DNA of 64,000 nucleotides from an uncultured Pseudomonadales bacterium (lineage in GTDB: Bacteria; Pseudomonadota; Gammaproteobacteria; Pseudomonadales; Pseudohongiellaceae). The notes below the pieces were generated by a model. The model saw nothing but the letters and a program-made list of their open reading frames with translations, did no database searches and was not told the DNA's origin. Of this stretch, positions 10,753-20,974 are shown piece after piece; the stretch's first letter is position 1; each line of letters opens with the position of its first letter. The stretch lies in the NCBI GenBank assembly GCA_943789485.1, contig CALSUH010000002.1, positions 1-64,000 on the forward strand. The letters run 5' to 3'. The position numbers and the translations under genes are program-made.

Positions 10753-12468
10753 ATGAATAGGATGAGAAAAATTATTTCGGCTCTGGCTTTAACCGCATCG
10801 TTGGTTGCTTGTGGTAAAAATGTAGATGATATAGCTGAATATATTTATATAAATGGGAATATTATTACAATTAACGATCTTCAGCCTAGCGCTGAAGCAT
10901 TGGCCATTAAGGACGGCATTATTCTGGCTGTAGGCGACAATGAAGAGGTGCTGGCAAGCCAAGGTTCTACTACTGAAATAATCGACCTAGAAGGTGTCAC
11001 GGTAGTGCCCGGCTTTATCGATGCGCACAGTCATTTTGCTGGTGTTGGTACCCAGGCGATTGTGGCTAATTTATTGCCAGCGCCAGATGGCCCTGTTAAT
11101 TCTATTGCTCAGTTACAGGCGGTGATGCGCGACTATATCGCGAATTCAGATATCGTAGATGAATATGATGTTGCACTAGGGTTCAATTATGATGATTCTC
11201 AACTAGTTGAGGCGCGTCATCCAACCAGACATGAACTAGATGCTATTACGACAGAAATACCACTCATGATAATGCATCAGTCAGGCCACCTAGGGGTGTA
11301 TAACTCGAGAGCACTCGAGATGATGGGTATTACCGCTGCAACACCAGATCCTTCAGGTGGATTAATTGTAAGGGAGTTGGATGGGGTAACGCCGAACGGA
11401 GTTATGGAGGAAAATGCACACTTTATGATTTTCTATAGAATGATTCCTGCGTTTACAGAAAGTGATTTATTGAGTTTATACAAGGCAGGTGAGTACAGTT
11501 TTATCTCTAATGGGTTTACTACTGTCCAAGAGGGCAAGACAGATCTAGCTACCCTCCAGACTCTGCCGAGGATTGCTGTTACTAATGGGTTTGACGTTGA
11601 TATTATTTCTTATCCGGATATAGCAGCTATAGGTGCGGAAGCGATTCTCAATAGCGGACTTGTGTCTAGCGAATACACTTCAGGCTTTCGAATTGGCGGT
11701 GTAAAACTAACTTTTGATGGTTCACCGCAGGGTAAAACAGCCTGGTTTACGCAGCCATATCTTGAAGCGCCCGATGGGCAGTCTAAAGACTATTCGGGGT
11801 ATCCCGCTTTTACTGATGAGCAAGCACTCGATTGGATGCAATTGGCATTTGAAAATCAGTGGCAATTGCTTGTTCATACGAATGGTGATGCAGCAATTGA
11901 TCAGTTGATTAGGCTTCTTGAAAAGCTCAACCCAATGATTGTTGGGAGAGATCATCGAACAGTTATGATACATGGCCAATTCACGCGGCATGATCAAATT
12001 GAAAGGTTACAAGACTTAGGTGTATTTCCTGCATTGTATCCCATGCACACGTTCTATTGGGGAGACTGGCATCATGATTCTGTGGTGGGATCTGAACGGG
12101 CCCAGAACATTTCACCTACTGGTTGGTTTGTTAATGAAGGGATAAAATTTACAGTTCACTCGGATGCACCTGTAACTTTCCCTAATTCGATGAGAATCCT
12201 CGATAGTGCAGTGAACAGAACCACCAGATCCGGAATGGTGTTAGGGGAAGAGCATAGATTGAAACCGCTTGACGGGCTAAAGGCTATGACTATCTGGGCG
12301 GCATATCAACACTTTGAGGAAGCGACTAAGGGTTCTCTGGAGGTTGGCAAGCAAGCTGATATGGTGCTGCTCGACGCTGACCCTTTGCGGGTAGAGCCTC
12401 AGTTTATAAAGGACATAAAGGTTCTCGAAACAATCAACAATGGGAAGTCAATTTATTCTTATCAATAA
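10753..12468 (+). CDS. Amidohydrolase (YtcJ-like), lipoprotein
   Basis: 571 aa, lipobox LVAC, VVPGFIDAHSH, LVHTNGDAAIDQ, FTVHSDAPV, GKQADMVLLDADP. Confidence 0.92.
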   Translation: MNRMRKIISALALTASLVACGKNVDDIAEYIYINGNIITINDLQPSAEALAIKDGIILAVGDNEEVLASQGSTTEIIDLEGVTVVPGFIDAHSHFAGVGTQAIVANLLPAPDGPVNSIAQLQAVMRDYIANSDIVDEYDVALGFNYDDSQLVEARHPTRHELDAITTEIPLMIMHQSGHLGVYNSRALEMMGITAATPDPSGGLIVRELDGVTPNGVMEENAHFMIFYRMIPAFTESDLLSLYKAGEYSFISNGFTTVQEGKTDLATLQTLPRIAVTNGFDVDIISYPDIAAIGAEAILNSGLVSSEYTSGFRIGGVKLTFDGSPQGKTAWFTQPYLEAPDGQSKDYSGYPAFTDEQALDWMQLAFENQWQLLVHTNGDAAIDQLIRLLEKLNPMIVGRDHRTVMIHGQFTRHDQIERLQDLGVFPALYPMHTFYWGDWHHDSVVGSERAQNISPTGWFVNEGIKFTVHSDAPVTFPNSMRILDSAVNRTTRSGMVLGEEHRLKPLDGLKAMTIWAAYQHFEEATKGSLEVGKQADMVLLDADPLRVEPQFIKDIKVLETINNGKSIYSYQ

Positions 12469-12635
12469 CTAATTCTTGATATAGGGACTTTTCATTTCTT
12501 CTAAGCACTCCATTTTTAAGGAGTGAGGAGGCACTGACAACTTATCAACTTTGAAGCGTAGTCAGATGCAGAGACGTTTCTAGTGCTGTATTGTTACTGA
12601 ACGCTCATTTATTATTTATCGAAAGGATTTTTGCG

Positions 12636-13883
12636 ATGATTAAATCACCCTTGCCGAGTTTTTTTGCATTCATAATCAGTGCATTGTTATCTAGCGACGT
12701 GAGCCCCGCCGACGACATCGTCATCGTGGGTGGCAATGGGGTGGATTGCATTGAAGACCCGGGTTGTGTCAATCGTTTGCATCCAGACATTCCCATGGCA
12801 GCACGAGCCAAACCGGGGCAAACCATTTTGTTTAGGGCCAGAGACGCCCGTGACGTGCTCGGTGCTGCCGCGGCTCAGACCTCAGAGCCGGATACCCTCG
12901 CGAATGAATTTGGCCGAGTTCATCCCATTACTGGGCCAGTCTATATCGAGGGTGCAGTAGCCGGTGATGTATTAAAGGTCACGTTGAATAATATCGATCC
13001 GGGTTCCTATGCCTATACCTCTGGTGGGTCTTCTGGGTTTATTCCCGATCTCGTCGGTGGTCAAAGTTTAGTGATCTGGCGGTTGAATCGCGATTATGCC
13101 GAAAGCGATGATCTGCCAGGCATTCGCATTCCCAATGGGAGCTTTCCGGGAGTGGTCACCACCATGCCGGGGCCCAATCAGTTGCGGGTGATGTTGGATA
13201 GAGAGCAGGAGTTGGCGGATGCCGGTGGGCGGGTTTCACTGCCCTCAGCGGACTTTGCAGACCCCGCCGCGCTGTGTGGGCTAGGTGGCAGTGCAAGCCG
13301 TGAATGCCTGCGTACAATTCCGCCGCGCGAACATGGCGGCAACATGGACATCCGCTATCTCAAAGCCGGAGTATCCATCTATCTGCCTTGCTTTATCGAT
13401 GGCTGTGGTTTGGCAATCGGTGATTTGCATTATGCCCAAGGGGACGGCGAAGTGTCCGGAACGGCGATTGAGATGTCCGCTGATGTGTGGGCAACTACTG
13501 AGGTCTTAAAGGATGGCCCTGACTTGTCCCGTGGGCCTCACTACGAAGGTTCAGCCCAGTTGCTGGACATTCCTTCTCGCCGCTTCTATGCCGTAACGGG
13601 CATTCCAGTAAAGGCCGCTGGAGACGTGCCGCCGGATATGCGCTATCTCAATTCCGATGTGGTTGCCGGGCTGGAAAACTTGCCAAACGATATTAATTTG
13701 GCCGCTCGCAACGCTGTGGAAGGAATAGTTGACTATATCGTCAGCACCTATGGTTACAACCGGCAACAGGCCTATGTTATTGCTAGTGTTGCTGTGGATA
13801 TTCGTATCAGCCAGTTAGTGGATGCGCCCAATGTTGGGGTCACGGCTTTGTTGCCGCTGGATATTTTTATCGGCGAAAATTAA
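12636..13883 (+). CDS. Acetamidase/formamidase family protein, exported
   Basis: Signal peptide from internal ATG 12636; GPVYIEGAVAGDVLKV, HGGNMDIRYLKAG, GDLHYAQGDGEVSGTAIE. Confidence 0.9.
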   Translation: MIKSPLPSFFAFIISALLSSDVSPADDIVIVGGNGVDCIEDPGCVNRLHPDIPMAARAKPGQTILFRARDARDVLGAAAAQTSEPDTLANEFGRVHPITGPVYIEGAVAGDVLKVTLNNIDPGSYAYTSGGSSGFIPDLVGGQSLVIWRLNRDYAESDDLPGIRIPNGSFPGVVTTMPGPNQLRVMLDREQELADAGGRVSLPSADFADPAALCGLGGSASRECLRTIPPREHGGNMDIRYLKAGVSIYLPCFIDGCGLAIGDLHYAQGDGEVSGTAIEMSADVWATTEVLKDGPDLSRGPHYEGSAQLLDIPSRRFYAVTGIPVKAAGDVPPDMRYLNSDVVAGLENLPNDINLAARNAVEGIVDYIVSTYGYNRQQAYVIASVAVDIRISQLVDAPNVGVTALLPLDIFIGEN

Positions 13884-13950
13884 GAAATCAGGTCAGCGTA
13901 AATATCCAGTAGTTTCATTGCTATGAAATTGGGTTGCAAATAGTCATACA

Positions 13951-13984
13951 CAAAAAGCCCAACGCTTTTGCGCTGGGCTTTTTA
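13951..13984. terminator. Rho-independent terminator-like hairpin
   Basis: aaaaagcccaacgcttttgcgctgggcttttta: GC-rich inverted repeat with flanking A/T runs. Confidence 0.7.
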
Positions 13985-14204
13985 TTTTGGTGGGGCGGGG
14001 GGCTGACCTTTTCCCCAAACCTCGAGTCAATCTGACTAGATTCCAGGGTGTGTTCGCCCCTAACAGCAAACATCGGGCTTTGATCACTCCCGCAGGCAGG
14101 GGCAAGGGGAGTAAGCAGGCTAGTAAGGATGAGGATGATCGCAGCTTCAGCGAGCGCCACGCAGCGATGACCTGGGCCCAGCTTGAAACGTGTATTACGC
14201 TTCT

Positions 14205-14572
14205 TCTGCAGGAATACATCAACTACTTCACCGTCTTGAGCAACCGCTCTCCATAGATAATATTGCTTACTCTGGATCTTCACAAAGCCTTCATCGATGA
14301 AGATCGTATCACCGTAGCCTTGATGCTTTCGCCTTAACCTGGGAGCAAATTGAGGTCCGAACTTGCTGTACCATAGGCGAATTGCTTCATAGCTCACCTC
14401 AATTCCGCGCTCGGCCATCAAATCTTCAATATCTCGATGACTAAGATTGAATCGGTGGTAGAGCCAAACGGCGTATCGGATGATTTCAGATGGGAGTCGG
14501 TGGCGCTTATATATCGATTTTGATGAGTTAATGGCACAATTATCGCTCAAGGCGAGTTAATTTTTCAGTACC
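14205..14572 (-). pseudogene. Truncated IS6-family-like transposase
   Basis: N-terminal part (RHRLPSEIIRYAVWLYHRFNLSHRDIEDLMAERGIEVSYEAIRLWYSKFGPQFAPRLRRKHQGYGDT) closely matches the intact copy at 46516-47211; similarity is lost after VDVFLQKK. Outer end ggtactgaaaaattaactcgcc (revcomp, ending 14572) resembles the intact copy's terminal repeat. Confidence 0.85.
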
Positions 14573-14717
14573 TCACCGCCTCCACCATCCACGACACTGA
14601 CCAGCCGCCTCAATGCTGGTAATTGGTTGCCGTATTTCGGGTTCATAAGGTAAGGTGGATAAGAAAAGGGCGTTTGTTCGTCTTATACTCCCTAATTGAA
14701 GGTGATTCTAGATACAG

Positions 14718-15509
14718 ATGACCCACAGTAAATCCTTGAAAGTATCCGGCCGTCCGTGGCATAGCAAAATAGCCATCTTTGCCCTGCTTGGATTAGCCTT
14801 GCTGGCAAATTGGAGCCAGGCCCAAAGCACGGACTCTGCAGCAAGCGAGACTCTTTCCCTGGACACGGTTCTGTTAAATCAGGAACTCATGGTGGCGGAA
14901 TCCAAGAGCGAGATGGGCGTCTATGATCCTCGCCGGCTGAATCTATTGATCGAGTTGGCCGCCACACAGCAGGAGATAGAGGACTATGTGGGCGCCAACG
15001 TGACACTGCAAGAAGCGCTGCAGGTGACGCGCATCAACGATGGCCTCTATGCCCCTAATCAGCTTGCCATCTTGGACAGCATAATTGCTAACGAATCCTC
15101 ACTGGAAAACTGGCCGGCAGTCGATAATCACTATGCATTCATGCTGCACCTGTTACTCAGGACCTACAGCCTTGAAGATACAGAACTGGAAATTGGGCTG
15201 GCGAAAGTGTCTGCCTGGCATGTGAGTGCCTTCAACAATGATTTAACCAACAGAAGCCTCGAGCATTTGCGTCAAGGAAATAAGGTATTCCATTATCGCC
15301 TGCAGATTGCAGAGCAAACACTGGAAGAGGATGATCCGAAGTTCAGTTTTCTTAGGCGGAATATAGCTGCCGTCGAGGAGCATCTTGATCAGGTCAGTAG
15401 AGAAGCCGCCGCTAAATCGCATACATCGACGCGAAGCGGTGGAGGGGCAGGGGAAATCCTGACGGCTGCTGAAGACATATACTGGACACACACATTTCTA
15501 CGATTTTGA
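14718..15509 (+). CDS. Exported hypothetical protein, possibly TPR-like
   Basis: 263 aa with signal peptide (ALLGLALLANWSQAQS) and helical composition. Confidence 0.6.
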   Translation: MTHSKSLKVSGRPWHSKIAIFALLGLALLANWSQAQSTDSAASETLSLDTVLLNQELMVAESKSEMGVYDPRRLNLLIELAATQQEIEDYVGANVTLQEALQVTRINDGLYAPNQLAILDSIIANESSLENWPAVDNHYAFMLHLLLRTYSLEDTELEIGLAKVSAWHVSAFNNDLTNRSLEHLRQGNKVFHYRLQIAEQTLEEDDPKFSFLRRNIAAVEEHLDQVSREAAAKSHTSTRSGGGAGEILTAAEDIYWTHTFLRF

Positions 15510-15629
15510 ACTAATACAGAAATTTAGTTGAATTAGATGAGTGTGTTGCGTTGACCGGTTGAACTCACAGCCGAAACCGGACCCTCGCAAAGTTGAGTTG
15601 CAGCGATAACTGAATGACCGCTTTCGATT

Positions 15630-15917
15630 TAACTTCTAGTAAGCCTAAGCACTTACCGTCACAGCCTCGCAAGACGCAAAAGCCACCCCCGTCTGTAAAG
15701 CGACCCAACCCTTTGCTTTTCTAAATCAGCTTCTAGTAAATCTGCGCGGCTACCGTAACAATACAGCTATCCACGAAAGCCACCCTCGGCCTCTAAATTG
15801 ACCCGCCCTTCCTTTTCTAAAGCGACTCTTCGCAAGCCTGTGCGGCAACCTGACTCAAGCGCGGAAAGTAGTATGCCCCCGTCCCTTGGTTGGCTCGGCT
15901 CTCTAATGGGCGGTGCG
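15630..15917. repeat. Three degenerate tandem units of about 96 bp
   Basis: Units starting 15630 (taacttctagtaag...), 15726 (tcagcttctagtaaa...) and 15822 (gcgactcttcgcaag...); units 1 and 2 align along their length (both end ttttctaaa). Confidence 0.6.
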
Positions 15918-15978
15918 GTGAAAAGAAGAGAGGAATGTAGTCTCTGTGTAGTCTTTAGAGGGGAATTACTTGTGTCAA

Positions 15979-16004
15979 AGAGGTGCAGTTTCTGCAACCT
16001 CTTG
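15979..16004. terminator. Hairpin adjacent to tRNA-like remnant
   Basis: aagaggtgcagtttctgcaacctctt inverted repeat. Confidence 0.45.
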
Positions 16005-16011
16005 ATTTAAT

Positions 16012-16056
16012 TGGTGGGCCCATAGGGACTCGAACCCCGGACAAACGGATTATGAG
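16012..16056 (-). pseudogene. tRNA 3'-half remnant (anticodon-loop-like CTCATAA)
   Basis: Minus strand CTCATAATCCGTTTGTCCGGGGTTCGAGTCCCTATGGGCCCACCA: T-loop TTCGAGT, acceptor 3' side and CCA present; the 5' half does not pair (no GGGCCCA acceptor 5' side found). Confidence 0.5.
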
Positions 16057-16482
16057 GCAGTGCAACTGAGGACTTTCCGAGTAAGTAACTTGAAGAATTC
16101 TAAGAGTTTCTCTGTGGCCGAACTTCCGAGCCCGACCGATACCGATCATCCAGACCGAAATTGCGAGGGAAGGGTGAGGAACTGAAAAGCTGAAATTCTG
16201 GAAAGTGCCCGCTTTCGGCGGACGTTCAACATCATTGTAATGCTCTGAGTAATAGGAAGTGCTATTAGCGGGTTAATTCTTTGAGAAGGCTGCGTGAAGA
16301 TCGCAGTTAAACACTGAACGAGAAACGGCAATATATATTGTATTTCTATTCCCCACCTTGTAGCTGTCCCCTGTATTTCTGAAGTAGAGGTGTTGACTGG
16401 ACGTCGAATAAGGTCAGCCAGAAGAAAACGCAAAAGCGCGTAAACTACTGGATATTTACTCTGACCCTAATTCTTCCAATTC

Positions 16483-17838
16483 TTAATCGACGATTGCACC
16501 ATACACCAGCGCCGCCAGCTGACCCCGTATGGCACCGGTTCCAGGCACAGCCATGTGTTGCGTCATGCCGACCACCACAAGGTCCTCTTCAGGGTCGATC
16601 CAGAAAGTGGTCGCAGCGGCCCCGCCCCAGTAGAACGTGTCTTCACTGAAGGGAAAGCCAAGCTGTCCCTTATCGTTGACCACGGCAAAACCCAATCCGA
16701 ATCCGGTTGCTGAGCTGAAGATCTGTTCTTCAGTGAGGTGATTCGACGCCATGAAATCAACAGTGCGCGAGCCGAGAATCCGCTCACCGTTGAGCATGCC
16801 CCCATCCAGCATTGCCTGGGTGAACTTCCAGTAATCTTCGGCGGTGGATAGCAATCCATAGCTGCCGCGATTGAAACCATGGTCAACGGTATAACTGTTC
16901 ACGGACCAGGGCTGCACTAGCACTCCACCGGCAGGATGGTTATATTCATTGTCGATAGGCACCAGCTCGCCATTGCGCATCCAGTGCACCGGACCCAGGC
17001 GTGACGCGTTGTCCGAATCCACCCAATAGCCGGTGTCTGTCATTGCTAGGGGCTCGAATAGTTTGCTGGCCAGATATTCATCGGCGCGCATGCCGGACAG
17101 GACTTCCACCAGGCGCAGCGCCACATCCGGGCCTACGCTGTAGCGGTACTGGGAGCCAGGCTGATTCATCAGCGGTAGGTCAGACAGCAGCGCTATCATC
17201 TCCTCGAGGGAGGTGTCGGTGTCGAAAACGCCCGAGCCCACGAAACGCTCATCGTATTCGCTGGTACCAAGACCGTGGGAGAGACCGGCGGTGTGACGCA
17301 GCAGATCCTGTACCGTGGGTTCGCGTTCCATGGCCACGGTTTCGTCGAGGGGCCCATCGGGAGTGCGTAACACCCGTAGCTTCGCGAATTCCGGAATATA
17401 CCGTGAGACTGGATCCCGCAATTGAAACCTGCCTTCCTCATAAAGCTGCATCAACGCGGTTGTGGCAATGGCCTTGGTCATAGAGTAGATGCGAAAGATA
17501 GAGTCGGTGCGCATGGGTATCTCGCGCTGCACATCCAGGTAGCCCACGGCGCTGTGATGCACGATCTTGCCGTGACGCGCCACCAGGGTGACGATGCCGG
17601 CGAGTTCACCGTCATCTACCTTCTGTTGGAAAAAGGTGTCGATGCGCTTGAGGCGGTCAGCATCGAAGCCAACTTCTGCCGGTGCAACCACAGGCAGGTG
17701 GTCGTCGGCATAGAGCGGATAGCAAACTACCGCGATTAACACTAGTGAACTGCTTAGAAACCGTTTTAACAACATGGCTATAACCCTCATTATTTTTATT
17801 GGCGCTACTGTTATTGCTGATACAGCCGGAAGGTACAA
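16483..17838 (-). CDS. Serine hydrolase (beta-lactamase / class C PBP family), exported
   Basis: 451 aa; IFRIYSMTKAIATTALMQLYEEG (SxxK) and YRYSVGPDVALRLVE (YxN-like region). Confidence 0.92.
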   Translation of the reverse strand: MYLPAVSAITVAPIKIMRVIAMLLKRFLSSSLVLIAVVCYPLYADDHLPVVAPAEVGFDADRLKRIDTFFQQKVDDGELAGIVTLVARHGKIVHHSAVGYLDVQREIPMRTDSIFRIYSMTKAIATTALMQLYEEGRFQLRDPVSRYIPEFAKLRVLRTPDGPLDETVAMEREPTVQDLLRHTAGLSHGLGTSEYDERFVGSGVFDTDTSLEEMIALLSDLPLMNQPGSQYRYSVGPDVALRLVEVLSGMRADEYLASKLFEPLAMTDTGYWVDSDNASRLGPVHWMRNGELVPIDNEYNHPAGGVLVQPWSVNSYTVDHGFNRGSYGLLSTAEDYWKFTQAMLDGGMLNGERILGSRTVDFMASNHLTEEQIFSSATGFGLGFAVVNDKGQLGFPFSEDTFYWGGAAATTFWIDPEEDLVVVGMTQHMAVPGTGAIRGQLAALVYGAIVD

Positions 17839-17978
17839 ATTTCTTCTCTGCGTACCTGCTACGTCCCGTCTATTCGTCTAGCCATCCGCCTAGTTTTTCA
17901 ATGTATTTCGCGTGTTGCGGGGGCTGGCTATTCTGTCACCGCTCCGTAATCCTACTGGATAATGGCATTTTTCAATAG

Positions 17979-18072
17979 AATAAAAAGGAATAAAAAGGAA
18001 TAAAAAGGGGTCAGGGCACGAATACAGTACTGTATTTTTACTCTGGCCCCAATTAGTAACCCCAATTAGTAA
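17979..18072. repeat. GGGGTCAG...CTGGCCCC palindromic element with stepped edges
   Basis: gaataaaaag repeated three times ending in aaaaaggggtcagggcacgaatacagtactgtatttttactctggccccaattagtaa, then a second ccccaattagtaa. Confidence 0.7.
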
Positions 18073-18194
18073 TCGGATGCTAATCAATTAGTGATCGGTT
18101 AGATGATTTAGATTATCTTGTCAGGTAACGAAGCCATATTGCTGATCTTCTGCACATTCTAAAATATATTTTCTTAGCTTGGATCGAAAATGTT

Positions 18195-19631
18195 ATGAAC
18201 ACTACACCAAAATTTTGCAAAAATTACGAATCACTTCTTGATAACCATTTCGAAAGTATCTTAAAAAATGATCAACTTTCTATTCCCGGGTTTGTCGTAT
18301 TAGCCAAACGGGGTGAGGAGGTTTACCACAAGGCTTTTGGTGTTAGTGACTTGAAGTCAGGAAAAGCCATGCAGACTGATTCAATGTTTAGAATGTATAG
18401 TATGACTAAAGTACTAACGAGTTTTGTCGCGTTAAGGCTTTACGAAGAGGAGCTTTTTAATTTCGACGACCCAGTAAGTAAATTTATTCCGTCCTTTGAT
18501 CGCTCTTGGGAGATAGTGGTGGATAGTGCTGATGGAGCAGAAACTATTGATTACAAAAGTATCCTTACCGGCGAAAATTTAAATTTGGGTTTTAATAGAA
18601 AGAAATCAGAAAAACCAATGCTGATCAAACATTTAATGAGCGAATCGGCTGGCATTGAGTATGATTTATTTTCTGAATATGACTCTCTTTTTGGTGGCGG
18701 AGTGTGTGATAGAAATGCAGGATTGGTCGCGAATGCCTTGAGGCAAAAATTACATCCGGAAGTGTATCGCAGCTCATCGATTTTAGGCGCCAATTTATCC
18801 CTTCGAGATTTTGTAGATATTATTGGCAATGCTGGGGTTTTAACATGCGAACCGGGTGAGTTTTCGTATGGTCATGGCGCGACTGTCCTCGGGCGAATAA
18901 TAGAAATACTTTATGAAAGAAGCCGAGGAGAGTTCAAGAAGTTTTCCGAAATTATGTCCGAGCTTTTATTTGAGCCTCTAGATATGAATGATGCGGCATT
19001 TTTCCTTGCGGACGATGATCGGAGAATAGATCGGATACCAACTCTTTATGGTGCGCTCTTAGACGAGAGCGGGTTATCTACTAAAATAGCAGAAGAGCAG
19101 GAATGCTACCCTGAAGGAACGAAATATGTGACGAACCAAACAGCACATTTTTCTGGACCTAGACTCTATGAGAGTGGAGATACGGGCACAATCATGACCG
19201 CCCATGATTATTCCAAATTCTACGACATGCTTCTTCATGGCGGATTATCCAAAAAAGGAGAGCGCCTGTTGAGCGAACAAGGTATTGCGACCTTGTGTAA
19301 GGGGCGATTCGAAAACCTTCAATTGAATACCTCTCTAGCTAAATCATTTGGGGTAGCGGGTGATGATAGCCCGTTCCCGAAATCATTCAATTTCGGTTGG
19401 GCAACCGCGCATGGAGATGGCCGTACTTTACAAGAGTATAAAACGAGCGACCATAGTGATATGAGTCACTGGGGAGGCTACGCGCTGACCCAAGGTTTTT
19501 TCTATCCAACAGAGCGATCCTACATGCTGGTCTGTCCACAAATGATGTCAACAACCCCAGGTGCTTTTGCTTTTGGCCAAACCTTAATTCGTGACATGTC
19601 AATGTCAGTGTTCCACAGCGTTTGGAATTGA
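18195..19631 (+). CDS. Serine hydrolase (beta-lactamase family)
   Basis: 478 aa; MFRMYSMTKVLTSFVALRLYEE SxxK motif, FSYGHGATVLGRIIE. Confidence 0.9.
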   Translation: MNTTPKFCKNYESLLDNHFESILKNDQLSIPGFVVLAKRGEEVYHKAFGVSDLKSGKAMQTDSMFRMYSMTKVLTSFVALRLYEEELFNFDDPVSKFIPSFDRSWEIVVDSADGAETIDYKSILTGENLNLGFNRKKSEKPMLIKHLMSESAGIEYDLFSEYDSLFGGGVCDRNAGLVANALRQKLHPEVYRSSSILGANLSLRDFVDIIGNAGVLTCEPGEFSYGHGATVLGRIIEILYERSRGEFKKFSEIMSELLFEPLDMNDAAFFLADDDRRIDRIPTLYGALLDESGLSTKIAEEQECYPEGTKYVTNQTAHFSGPRLYESGDTGTIMTAHDYSKFYDMLLHGGLSKKGERLLSEQGIATLCKGRFENLQLNTSLAKSFGVAGDDSPFPKSFNFGWATAHGDGRTLQEYKTSDHSDMSHWGGYALTQGFFYPTERSYMLVCPQMMSTTPGAFAFGQTLIRDMSMSVFHSVWN

Positions 19632-19744
19632 TATAAGTAGGGACACTAACAACTTAACAATTTAAGTCCAACTCATAGCATTTGATTACTGTAATCAAGA
19701 AACCGCCTCGATCTGTTAAGTTGTTATCTTGTTAGTGTCCCCTT
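19632..19744. repeat. GGGACAC palindromic element (family A), single copy
   Basis: taagtagggacactaacaacttaacaatttaag...gattactgtaatc...ctgttaagttgttatcttgttagtgtcccc; long terminal inverted repeats. Confidence 0.85.
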
Positions 19745-19829
19745 GTCCGAGTGTGCGTCCTTAATTACTTGATTCTGGAAACTTTAAGCACTATCGTGAT
19801 CTCTCCATTCGGCATTATCGGAGCATGCT

Positions 19830-20861
19830 ATGAGAACCCAACTTTTCTTGATGCTTTCATTAGTTACCGCTTTCAATGGCTTGGCTATGGCGCAGTCGAC
19901 TGACGACTACGAAGTAGCTCGCACTGAATACGGACAACCAGACCTGCAAGGCGTATGGAATTTTGCCACCAGCATTCCCATGGAGCGGCCCTCGCGCTTC
20001 GGTAATCAGGAATTTCTCACGGTAAAACAAATAGAAGAAGAGAAAGAGCGACAAATCACTGCTGCCGCAGCTGCGGATGCAGCGGCTGCGGAACTAATAG
20101 TAGACCCGGATGTGCCCGATGTCGGAACAGACCCCGGTGGTTATAACGACTTCTGGTTTGAGAGTGCGGGCATTGGAGACACAGTCAGAACATCGCTTAT
20201 TGTCTACCCCGAGAATGGTCGCTTACCAGCAACGGTTGAAGGCGTTCCACGGCAATTCGACACTCTGGGTGAGGACACGCCGAGTACTCGCCCGGTGCGA
20301 ACTCTGGTAGGTGGCATTGCTAAAGATGGGCCTGAAGATCGGGGTCTATCAGAACGCTGCATAGTAGGCTTCAACTCAGGGCCTCCGTTCACGCCTAGCC
20401 TTTACAATAACAATGTGCAAATCATCCAAAGCAAGAACACTGCCGTTATCCTGACAGAAATGATCCACGATGCCCGCATCATCCCATTGGGGGAGAAGCC
20501 AGATTTGTCAGACGATATTCGATTGTGGTCTGGGGATTCCAGAGGCTGGTACGAAGGCGACACATTAGTTGTGGAAACCAAAAATTTCAATGGCCTGCGC
20601 CAATCGCTTAACTACAGCTTCGTGGGAACGAACTCGCAAACAGTGCTAACTGAAAAATTCACGCGCAACAGCTTCGATTCAGTCGACTATGAATTTACCA
20701 TCGATGATCCTGGCACTTTCACGGATAAAGTTACCGCGATTATTCCCCTGACCAAGGTAGCAGGGCAGCTTTATGAGTATGCCTGTCACGAGGGTAATTA
20801 TGGTATGAAAAATTTGCTACGCGGCAAGCGCTTTGAAGATTCACAATCTTCAGATGAATAA
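19830..20861 (+). CDS. Exported hypothetical protein, paralogue of the 8630-9583 product
   Basis: 343 aa, signal peptide; shared motifs as listed for 8630-9583. Confidence 0.87.
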   Translation: MRTQLFLMLSLVTAFNGLAMAQSTDDYEVARTEYGQPDLQGVWNFATSIPMERPSRFGNQEFLTVKQIEEEKERQITAAAAADAAAAELIVDPDVPDVGTDPGGYNDFWFESAGIGDTVRTSLIVYPENGRLPATVEGVPRQFDTLGEDTPSTRPVRTLVGGIAKDGPEDRGLSERCIVGFNSGPPFTPSLYNNNVQIIQSKNTAVILTEMIHDARIIPLGEKPDLSDDIRLWSGDSRGWYEGDTLVVETKNFNGLRQSLNYSFVGTNSQTVLTEKFTRNSFDSVDYEFTIDDPGTFTDKVTAIIPLTKVAGQLYEYACHEGNYGMKNLLRGKRFEDSQSSDE

Positions 20862-20974
20862 AGTTCGACTCCCGACTGTTCGCTCGCATTGCAGTCGTCG
20901 ACTAACTACCCAAGGATAATAGTGTTCCTTATTCACTAAATTTTCATAATGGACAGTACCAACTGGGGAATAGA

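Noticed and set aside
17001-17483. 160 aa plus-strand ORF
   Set aside because: Antisense to the serine hydrolase 16483-17838, with composition typical of high-GC antisense frames.
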